Under the pieces are notes generated by a model. It did no database searches and was not told the origin of the DNA. It was given only the letters and a program-made list of their open reading frames with translations. From Bradyrhizobium sp. CB82 (lineage in GTDB: Bacteria > Pseudomonadota > Alphaproteobacteria > Rhizobiales > Xanthobacteraceae), in the NCBI RefSeq assembly GCF_029714405.1, contig NZ_CP121650.1:2857001-2921000 (forward strand): DNA of 64,000 nt, given 5' to 3'. This document shows, piece after piece, positions 58,258 to 64,000 of this stretch. Position 1 is the first letter of the stretch; every line of letters begins with the position of its first letter. The translations under genes and the position numbers were made by a program.

Positions 58258-59232
58258 ATGACGCATGCCATTCGTTTTCACAGGACCGGAGGTCCGGAAG
58301 TCCTGGTTTGGGAGCAAGTCGAGGTCGGCAAGCCCGGTCCGGGTGAGGCGCGCATCCGTCACACCGCGGTCGGTCTCAATTTCGTCGACATCTACAACCG
58401 CTCGGGTCTCTATCCCGCGCAATTGCCGAGCGGGCTCGGCAGCGAGGCGGCCGGTGTGGTCGAGGAGGTCGGACCCGGCGTCAGCGATTTGAAGCCGGGT
58501 GATCGCATTGCCTACGGCGCCTCACCGCTTGGCGCCTATTCCGAGGCGCGGCTCATTCCCGCCGACAGGCTCTTGAAGCTGCCTGACGGCGTTGACGACA
58601 AGACCGCAGCGGCAATGATGCTGAAAGGGCTCACGACGCAGTATCTGATCCGGCAGACCTACCGTGTGAAGGCGGGCGACACCATCCTGCTGCATGCGGC
58701 AGCCGGCGGCGTCGGTCTTATCCTGAGCCAGTGGGCGAAGCATCTCGGCGCGACAGTGATCGGCACGGTCAGCAACGACGAGAAGGCCAAGCTCGCGAAG
58801 GCGCATGGCTGTGATCACGTCATCATCTACACGCGCGAGGATTTCGTGAAGCGCGTCGAAGAGATCACCGGCGGCAAGAAGGTGCCGGTCGTCTATGATT
58901 CAGTCGGCAAGGACACTTTCTTGAAGTCACTGGATTGCCTGGCGCCGCTCGGTGTCGTCGCGCTGTTCGGCCAATCCTCCGGCGCGGTCGAGCCGCTCAA
59001 TCTCGGCCTGCTCGCGCAGAAGGGCTCGCTCTACGTCACCCGCCCGACGCTCTTCACTTACGCGGCGAAGCGCGAGAACCTGGTCGCGATGGCAGGTGAA
59101 CTGTTCGACGTCGTGAAGTCCGGCGCGGTCAAGATCGAGGTCCACCAGACCTATCCGCTGAAGGACGCGGCGAAGGCGCATGCCGATCTCGCGGCGCGCA
59201 AGACCACAGGGTCGACCGTGCTGTTGGTATAA
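58258..59232 (+). CDS. NADPH:quinone oxidoreductase (zeta-crystallin-like)
   Basis: 324 residues of the medium-chain dehydrogenase superfamily lacking the zinc ligands. LGSEAAGVVEEVGPGVSDLK, the nucleotide motif HAAAGGVGLILSQWAKHLGA and VPVVYDSVGKDTF identify the quinone reductase group. It reduces quinones with NADPH in the cytoplasm. A strong hairpin terminator follows. AAGGGAG precedes the start. Confidence 0.92.
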   Translation: MTHAIRFHRTGGPEVLVWEQVEVGKPGPGEARIRHTAVGLNFVDIYNRSGLYPAQLPSGLGSEAAGVVEEVGPGVSDLKPGDRIAYGASPLGAYSEARLIPADRLLKLPDGVDDKTAAAMMLKGLTTQYLIRQTYRVKAGDTILLHAAAGGVGLILSQWAKHLGATVIGTVSNDEKAKLAKAHGCDHVIIYTREDFVKRVEEITGGKKVPVVYDSVGKDTFLKSLDCLAPLGVVALFGQSSGAVEPLNLGLLAQKGSLYVTRPTLFTYAAKRENLVAMAGELFDVVKSGAVKIEVHQTYPLKDAAKAHADLAARKTTGSTVLLV

Positions 59233-59246
59233 TGCCCGATCGGATG

Positions 59247-59276
59247 ATGATGCAGGCCGCTCGCGGCCTGCATCAT
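59247..59276. terminator. bidirectional terminator
   Basis: A perfect 13-bp stem (ATGATGCAGGCCG at 59247-59259 with 59264-59276), loop CTCG. It lies after the oxidoreductase and overlaps the stop codon of the convergent small gene, serving both. Confidence 0.8.
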
Positions 59277-59548
59277 GACCGTTCGTGCTTGCGCAGGTCG
59301 CGGGCGTGATCGAACCGGTCCGCCTGGAGATCGACTTCGCCAGGCGCAACTTCTGGCAGCGCGGCCTGGGTGAGAATGTCCTCGGTCACGTCCTCGACCG
59401 CGGACCCGCTGATTTCGTGGATGAAGCAGATATTTCCGTATTCACCGGAGGCGACGCGCGAGACGACCTCACGCCGGGAGATTTCGGGGTCGACCACAGC
59501 TTCGCGCCCGCGGCGGCCATAATCGATCATCACGACGAAATACTGCAT
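59273..59548 (-). CDS. small conserved protein of unknown function
   Basis: 91 residues from the ATG at 59548 (MQYFVVMIDYGRRGREAVVD...), with an acidic mid-section (GSAVEDVTEDILTQA). AGGGA lies upstream. Looks like a genuine host gene by composition. Its family is not recognised. Confidence 0.6.
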   Translation of the reverse strand: MQYFVVMIDYGRRGREAVVDPEISRREVVSRVASGEYGNICFIHEISGSAVEDVTEDILTQAALPEVAPGEVDLQADRFDHARDLRKHERS

Positions 59549-59611
59549 CAAGATTCCCTGCCCGCATCGAGGCAAGCTGCAGTATTTCTGAAAATAGGAA
59601 TCCAGTCAAGT

Positions 59612-59638
59612 CTCGATTTCCAAAAATCGGAAATCGAG
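59612..59638 (-). terminator. terminator of the S24 repressor gene
   Basis: CTCGATTTCC (59612-59621) pairs perfectly with GGAAATCGAG (59629-59638) around AAAAATC, about 26 bases past the repressor stop. Confidence 0.6.
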
Positions 59639-59664
59639 CTCTGTGATCTCGAACAGGCCCCGCG

Positions 59665-60276
59665 TTATTTGCCCTTACCCTTGCGGGCGCGGGCCGACTT
59701 GGCGCGCAGGCGCTCGAGCTGGCCCTTGGGCATCGTGAGGCAGATTTCGCCGACCCATTCCAGCTTCACGCCGACGATCGGCTTGGCGTTGAAGCTGGCG
59801 AGGTTGACGACCGAGGGGGTCTTGCCTCGTTCGATGGTCTTCAGATAGCGCTCTCCCGTCTTCAGCCGGACCACGGCCTCCTCACCATAGAAGCTCGACA
59901 GCGGGAAACGTTGCTCCTTGTAGGCCACGATCACGTCGCCATTCTCGTACTTGGGCAGCATCGAGTCGCCCATGACCTCGAACGCGACTGTCTCCTCCAT
60001 GATCGGGAAGGGCAGTACGACGTCGCCAAGTCCTTCCGGCGGGACCTGCTCATATTCCGGCTCGATTACGGCGCCGGCGCCGACCCGGCCCATGATCGGC
60101 GAGAGATTGAGCTCAAGGTATTCCATAATGGGCAGGATTTCCGACGCCTTGACCAGGCGCTCGCCGCCGAGGATTTCGGAGACCGCGCCCGGGCGGACGC
60201 CCATGGCCTGGGCCAGCCCGCCCTTGCTCTTGCCTGACCGCTTCAGGCCTCGTTCGATCATCGTCGCGTCCAGCAT
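59665..60276 (-). CDS. LexA/CI-like repressor with S24 peptidase domain
   Basis: 203 residues. N-terminal helix-turn-helix (GGLAQAMGVRPGAVSEILGG), a candidate self-cleavage site VGAGAVIEP (about 65-73), and an S24 domain with nucleophile Ser105 in VMGDSMLPKY and Lys139 in AVVRLKTGERYLK. Such proteins repress until RecA-stimulated or spontaneous cleavage. The Lys/Arg-rich C-terminus is unusual. Divergent from the GcrA-like gene across a 170-base region with repeated TTCGGAAT boxes. Phage-derived or a domesticated stress regulator. Confidence 0.88.
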   Translation of the reverse strand: MLDATMIERGLKRSGKSKGGLAQAMGVRPGAVSEILGGERLVKASEILPIMEYLELNLSPIMGRVGAGAVIEPEYEQVPPEGLGDVVLPFPIMEETVAFEVMGDSMLPKYENGDVIVAYKEQRFPLSSFYGEEAVVRLKTGERYLKTIERGKTPSVVNLASFNAKPIVGVKLEWVGEICLTMPKGQLERLRAKSARARKGKGK

Positions 60277-60321
60277 GGCGATTCCCTCGCTTGTCCATCT
60301 TCGTGACCACCTTAACCCGAA

Positions 60322-60385
60322 ATTCGGAATTATCTATTACGAATATCAGAATTCCGCGCTGACTTGTCCTTCGGAATATCGGAAT
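60322..60385. promoter_or_regulatory. repeated TTCGGAAT operator-like boxes
   Basis: ATTCGGAAT at 60322-60330, the inverted AATTCCG at 60350-60356, TTCGGAAT at 60370-60377 and ATCGGAAT at 60378-60385 crowd the divergent promoter region. CGGAATT and AATTCCG form a dyad centred near 60341. This is the layout of a CI-type operator array controlling both the repressor and gcrA-like gene. Confidence 0.65.
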
Positions 60386-60446
60386 GTCTCGTTCGCCTCA
60401 AGAGGGTAATTCGGGCCAAATGGGGCGGATCACAGGGCAAGTCAGT

Positions 60447-60959
60447 ATGGAACCGGGCAACTGGGCGTCGGAGCATTCCAACGCACTGCGCGACTATTTT
60501 CTCAAGGGAATGTCTTTTTCGAAGATCGGAAGGGAGATTAACGCAAGATTTGGAACGAATTACACACGAAATGCGGTGATCGGGCGGGCCAAGCGGATGG
60601 GGCTTGCCGCGCCCGGGCGGGCATCGAGCCCCCCGATCGCACCGCTCTTGGCGAATGGACCTTTTCCGCAAAACGCTTCGGGGAAAGGCGAGGCGTCCAA
60701 ACCGCCCCTCGTGCCGGCCGGACCGCTCAAGTTGCGCTGCGTCGGAATCCGGCCGAGGCTGATCTCGCTGCTCGCGCTCGAACCTGGTGACTGCCGCTAT
60801 CCGTATGGTGGGGATAAGGACGGGGAGCCGATCGCCTTCTGCGGTCATCCCCGGCGCCCGGGCTCCAGCTATTGCACGCCCCATTTTCACCTGACCTCCG
60901 GGCCCGACACGGTGCGAACGACCGGCCCGGTCATCCTGCGGCTCGTCGCGGCCGCTTGA
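60447..60959 (+). CDS. GcrA-like cell-cycle regulator
   Basis: 170 residues from the ATG at 60447. N-terminal DNA-binding region WASEHSNALRDYFLKGMSFS and RNAVIGRAKRMGLAAPGR, a Pro/Ala linker, and the C-terminal module with GDCRYPYGG, FCGHPRRPGSSYC and a final His (CTPHFH), the arrangement of GcrA proteins that modulate sigma-70 promoters with methylated GANTC sites. Length matches the family. Being paired with an S24 repressor and not in a housekeeping context suggests a phage- or plasmid-type copy. Confidence 0.85.
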   Translation: MEPGNWASEHSNALRDYFLKGMSFSKIGREINARFGTNYTRNAVIGRAKRMGLAAPGRASSPPIAPLLANGPFPQNASGKGEASKPPLVPAGPLKLRCVGIRPRLISLLALEPGDCRYPYGGDKDGEPIAFCGHPRRPGSSYCTPHFHLTSGPDTVRTTGPVILRLVAAA

Positions 60960-61018
60960 GCGCGGTCGCCCCGTGCTGGGAATCCCGTTTCCATCGTTTT
61001 GTGTCAAGGAGTATCCAA

Positions 61019-61594
61019 GTGGCACGTGCCAAACGGAGTAAGACCTACAGGTTGGGAAGGATCTACGACCGCAGGTCACGCGACTTGCCGCCACACGCCG
61101 AAGTGGCGGAAGTCGAAGTCGACAATCCCTTAGGCCTTGATCCCGGCGAGAAGATCGTCGCGTTGCGCTCGATTCGCAACGATCCGTTAGGTCGGCTCCA
61201 TGCGCATCACCAGATCGATGAAGCGCAGTACCGTGGCGGCCGTGCGTTCCAGAGCGACTGGGAGAAGGCGGAGCGGGGGCCGCAGGCGATCGATCCGAAC
61301 CGGGAATATGTCGACGGCATCCTTGGCCGCGAGCCCGTCACCGAGAGCCAGCGCCAGGCGGTGCTGCGGCTCAACCGGATCGAGCACGAACTCGGCACCG
61401 ACGGCGCGGCGCTCGTGCATGATGTCCTGGTGCTCGGACTGACGATGGAGCAGGTCGGCGAACGCCGCGCCGTGCGCAGCCAGCGTTGGAACGACTATTT
61501 CTCCAAGCGGCTGCAGGAATGCCTGGACCGGCTGGCTCTGATCTATGGCTTTGCGTCTGACGACCCTGGCGCGACAAGCCCCCGTAGCCGCTAG
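61019..61594 (+). CDS. DUF6456-like regulatory protein (tentative)
   Basis: 191 residues from a GTG at 61019, which has AAGGAG eight bases upstream. The longer frame to 60872 overlaps gcrA and was discarded. Arg/Lys-rich start (ARAKRSKTYRLGRIYDRRSR), then HHQIDEAQYRGGRAFQSDWE, EPVTESQRQAVLRLNRIEHE and a C-terminal helix-turn-helix-like part (VLGLTMEQVGERRAVRSQRW). Reminiscent of DUF6456 proteins that accompany phage-type regulators. It is 59 bases downstream of gcrA and probably co-transcribed. Confidence 0.7.
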   Translation: MARAKRSKTYRLGRIYDRRSRDLPPHAEVAEVEVDNPLGLDPGEKIVALRSIRNDPLGRLHAHHQIDEAQYRGGRAFQSDWEKAERGPQAIDPNREYVDGILGREPVTESQRQAVLRLNRIEHELGTDGAALVHDVLVLGLTMEQVGERRAVRSQRWNDYFSKRLQECLDRLALIYGFASDDPGATSPRSR

Positions 61595-61601
61595 CTGAGA
61601 A

Positions 61602-61737
61602 GCTCGCGCGAACGACGATCCAGGATGGGGCGGCTCCCACGGCGGCGCTGATTGCGGCCACGATCAGCGGCGCCAACGAGCCCTGGCGGCTTTCGATCAC
61701 GCGCGAAGACGTCACTGTGACGGGAATGGCCGGCTAG
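61602..61737 (+). pseudogene. orphan C-terminal coding fragment
   Basis: The frame reads TTIQDGAAPTAALIAATISG then ANEPWRLSITREDVTVTGMA and a stop, with strong GC3 bias, but there is no start codon or ribosome site and an in-frame stop lies immediately upstream. It looks like the tail of a lost gene. Family not recognised. A minus-strand frame with one hydrophobic helix (GTG at 61854, MFGGMLFNLL) overlaps the neighbourhood and is equally uncertain. 61738-62300 holds no convincing gene. Confidence 0.3.
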
Positions 61738-62300
61738 CGTAGGCTTGCGATGGCGAGGACCACGCAGGCGAAGCAGGTTGAAGAGCATGCCGCCAAACAT
61801 CAACGTGCAGATGCCGGCGCCGATCTGGGTCCAGCGCAACTGGGTGCGATCCACGGCATGCGCTTTCCCTCCAGGGGGGCGGCTTCGTTGGCGCGCCCTG
61901 GGCGCGATGAGACTGGGATGAATCGTCGCGCTGGGTTATCGTGTGAGCGTGACCCCACTCCCCGTTTATATTTGGAAACAGAATACGTCGCATTGACGCC
62001 GGTTGAGCCAAGTGCAGCTATCACCTGTTGAATCCTGTCGTGGGCGGGGTGGACCGGGTCCGTCATCCGGAATTGCTGAGGTCCGATGACGACAAAGTAA
62101 CCCTCTGCCAGCAGTTTGGCTTGCCGGAGGGGTTGTTCCTTGTCATAATTGCAACCTCATCGGGTTCGCCCGATCCGTTGCGGGCACGCGATTTGGTGGT
62201 CCGCCCGCGGTCACCCGGCCGAGAGCCGTTCATGTCCGACGTCTGGTTCTTGAATGCCGTGTACCCTCTCACGAAGGCCGTTCCTTTCATAGGGTGCGAG

Positions 62301-62483
62301 ATGAAAAACCTCAATTTCGCGACTGAACTGCACCTGAAGCTGGGGGCGCCTGCGAGTCAAACCGTCGAGAGCCTGCGACTGCTGCGTGCATTCCTCAAGC
62401 TCGCGCCCCGGCAGCGTTTCGAGGTCATCAAGCTGGTCGAAGACCTCTCCACCGAAGAGATTTCCGAACATCCGCTTTCGTGA
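62301..62483 (+). CDS. small conserved-looking protein
   Basis: 60 residues from the ATG at 62301 (MKNLNFATELHLKLGAPASQ, then ...LLRAFLKLAPRQRFEVIKLV), preceded by AGGGTGCGAG. The frame opens earlier (62232 or 62028), but those parts read poorly. Helical, charged C-terminus. Function unknown. Confidence 0.55.
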   Translation: MKNLNFATELHLKLGAPASQTVESLRLLRAFLKLAPRQRFEVIKLVEDLSTEEISEHPLS

Positions 62484-62612
62484 GGCGGGGTATCGCCCGT
62501 CGACGCCCCAACCAGAACCGACTGCCCCCAGGAATCCCTAATCCCGGCCGAACTGCTGGAATGCGATCCGACAAGTGTGATAGATCAGTGAGGACAAGGG
62601 GAGGACGGCGAC

Positions 62613-62954
62613 ATGATCGAACCGAAGCTCGAAGTTCCGGCCGAATTGCGCGATCTGGCCGAGAAGACCATCGATCAGGCGGAAAAAGCCTTCAGCCTGT
62701 TTTTCGATGCTGCCACCAAGTCGATGTCATCGGTGCCTGGAACCGGCACAGAGGTTTCCAAGCAGGCGCTTGCTTTCACTGAACAAAACATGAAGACGGC
62801 GTTCGAGCACGCACGCAAGCTGGTTCACGCAACCGATCTCCAGGAAGCGATGCGCATTCAGTCCGAATTCCTGAGAAGTCAATTCACCAACGCTGGTGAG
62901 CATATGCGACAGATCACCGGCAACCTGATGCAACCCGGCAAAGGCAAGTCCTGA
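62613..62954 (+). CDS. phasin family protein
   Basis: 113 residues, almost entirely amphipathic helix, with LRDLAEKTIDQAEKAFSLFF, TEVSKQALAFTEQNMKTAFE and MRIQSEFLRSQFTNAGEHMR, the phasin (PhaP-type) pattern. Coats polyhydroxyalkanoate granules or acts as a general stress chaperone. GAGGACGGCGAC precedes the start. Monocistronic. Confidence 0.87.
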   Translation: MIEPKLEVPAELRDLAEKTIDQAEKAFSLFFDAATKSMSSVPGTGTEVSKQALAFTEQNMKTAFEHARKLVHATDLQEAMRIQSEFLRSQFTNAGEHMRQITGNLMQPGKGKS

Positions 62955-63093
62955 ACCGCAGGCGGCGCGCGACTGTCGGCTCAACCGGCAGGGATTTGCC
63001 TTGATGGGGGACTTTCGCTCGCCGCCCAAGCGTTTGCCCGCAAAGCGCGTAGATCTCAGTTCCTGAGCCCACAGCGAAGGCATCGAGCTTGCC

Positions 63094-64000
63094 TCAAGGA
63101 CCTTGGCTAAGAAACCGCAGCGCCGAGCGACTAGGCAGGAAAAAATAGCCGCCCCCCTTGACGGTCACAAAAGACTGCAACCCGGTGATTTCAAGAGGAC
63201 CGACCGTGGTGGGAACGGTGAATGTCCCCGTTTTGCCGGGACCAGATGTGCCCACTAGAGGATCCCGCTCATCCTTCAGACCATGAAAGGATGGCGAGCT
63301 AATCCAGGTCTGCTGAAGAAACTCGAACTGGCGCTCAATATCGGCGTTGAGGCACATGAACAACAATCCCTTTGGCTCGCAACTGTCTATTCGTTGTGAC
63401 GCCTCGCACGTTGTCCCTTCATCTTGCGTGGACCAGTCGCTACCCCGTTTATCGAAGTTACCTGGCCCGTTCGCCACGCCCCGCGCTTCCAGTCGCTGAT
63501 CATCACCGACCGGATCTTCCCCGCCTGATCCTTCCACATAGGGCCGACCTACTCGCACGATCCGGTGCCGGTTGGAAATCTTGATCTGCTCTTCACTGCC
63601 GGGCTGAAGGCTGTCCCGCGGGTTCGCGCGCCGGATATGTGCCCCGTAGGGGCAGCGAAGCCCCTGGGGATCTTCGACCCCAGGCAAGAAGTCGTTGTCC
63701 TCGTCTGCTGCCGGACCTTCCGGATGTCGAATGAGCGATGCGCCATCTCGCCAACGCCCGACCATTTTGGCGGCGACCCAATGTGCCGACAGGTTCGCTG
63801 TCGGATAGGCGCTGCGGAGCGCGCCGGCGGTAGCATCGAGGAAATCGTTGAAGCCGGCGACGTCTTGCTCGAGTTGGCGCACAACAAGAAAGGACCCATT
63901 GCGTCCGAGATCACGGGGGGCGCTCGCGATCTCACCGGCGAATGCCGGAAAGCGATCCTGTAGATTCGCAGGCGTGTCCGGCAAAATGTTATTGAGATCG
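63094..64000 (-). CDS. Dyp-type peroxidase, C-terminal part (cut by window edge)
   Basis: About 300 residues of the C-terminal region. The frame stays open to the window end, so the N-terminus lies beyond. GRNGSFLVVRQLEQDVAGF, CPYGAHIRRANPRD (containing the proximal haem-ligand His) and LFMCLNADIERQFEFLQQTW are typical of the large (class C-like) dye-decolourising peroxidases. A TTG at 63984 could look like a start but is unlikely to be one, since the N-terminal GxxDG domain is missing. Oxidises dyes, phenolics or lignin-type compounds with H2O2. Confidence 0.85.
   Translation of the reverse strand, partial: DLNNILPDTPANLQDRFPAFAGEIASAPRDLGRNGSFLVVRQLEQDVAGFNDFLDATAGALRSAYPTANLSAHWVAAKMVGRWRDGASLIRHPEGPAADEDNDFLPGVEDPQGLRCPYGAHIRRANPRDSLQPGSEEQIKISNRHRIVRVGRPYVEGSGGEDPVGDDQRLEARGVANGPGNFDKRGSDWSTQDEGTTCEASQRIDSCEPKGLLFMCLNADIERQFEFLQQTWISSPSFHGLKDERDPLVGTSGPGKTGTFTVPTTVGPLEITGLQSFVTVKGGGYFFLPSRSALRFLSQGP

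Noticed and set aside
59665..61594. calling the repressor/GcrA-like region a prophage
   Set aside because: No integrase, capsid, terminase or lysis gene and no attachment site recognised; the neighbours are ordinary chromosomal genes.
61591..61854. 87-codon minus-strand frame with one hydrophobic helix
   Set aside because: Starts at a GTG with poor spacing to the nearest ribosome-like site, overlaps a plus-strand coding fragment, and the C-terminal half is low-quality. Mentioned only as an uncertainty.

Overview
The window looks like a chromosomal segment of a Bradyrhizobium-type alphaproteobacterium. The reasons are high GC with strong GC3, Bradyrhizobium-style small secreted proteins, rhizobial palindromic intergenic repeats (near 11.1, 13.4, 15.3 and 41.5 kb), a GcrA-like regulator, and a second Lon paired with a small heat-shock protein. 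No rRNA or tRNA gene was seen. The species call is an inference from content, not from a marker gene.

Layout. 0.1-7.5 kb: a C1/formaldehyde-type module with a DUF2380-like lipidless secreted protein, S-formylglutathione hydrolase, a divergent NarL-type regulator and histidine kinase, and a TonB-dependent receptor. 7.5-12.2 kb: a minus-strand set made of a subtilisin-like protease, a small helical protein and a Gly/Gln-rich protein with three helical repeats, followed further upstream by an M48 protease. This is the best candidate for an undescribed system. 12.7-17.4 kb: a decayed Pro/Asn/Lys-rich gene, a Tat-exported GH1 glycosidase, a thiolase and an HU protein. 17.5-24.7 kb: a stress block (small basic ORF, Lon, Hsp20, YciF-like), a MarC remnant, a ClC channel and a coiled-coil membrane protein. 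24.8-27.8 kb: a broken MFS transporter and small secreted or membrane proteins.

27.9-50.6 kb is a purine/ureide catabolic island. It holds DUF3830, allantoinase (PuuE), a UraD-HIUase fusion, a two-gene xanthine dehydrogenase with a fused Fe-S/Mo subunit, 8-oxoguanine deaminase, two complete BMP-type (nucleoside/purine-like) ABC importers, a nucleobase/nucleoside deaminase, a biuret amidohydrolase-like enzyme and an allantoate amidohydrolase. Purines would be imported, deaminated to xanthine or urate, oxidised, and opened through hydroxyisourate, OHCU, allantoin and allantoate. No urate oxidase is visible. An IS110-family element and a wrecked outer-membrane channel gene sit between the two transporters.

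50.6-64 kb: DctA, a GroEL without GroES behind a heat-shock-like promoter, abutting remnants of aconitase and an AzgA/NCS2 purine permease, a CoxD/CoxE-type MoxR-VWA pair, a quinone oxidoreductase, a divergent S24 repressor/GcrA-like pair with shared operator-like repeats, a phasin, and the C-terminal part of a Dyp-type peroxidase that runs off the right edge. Decay is frequent: at least six genes carry frameshifts, stops or internal deletions, often beside repeats or the IS element.
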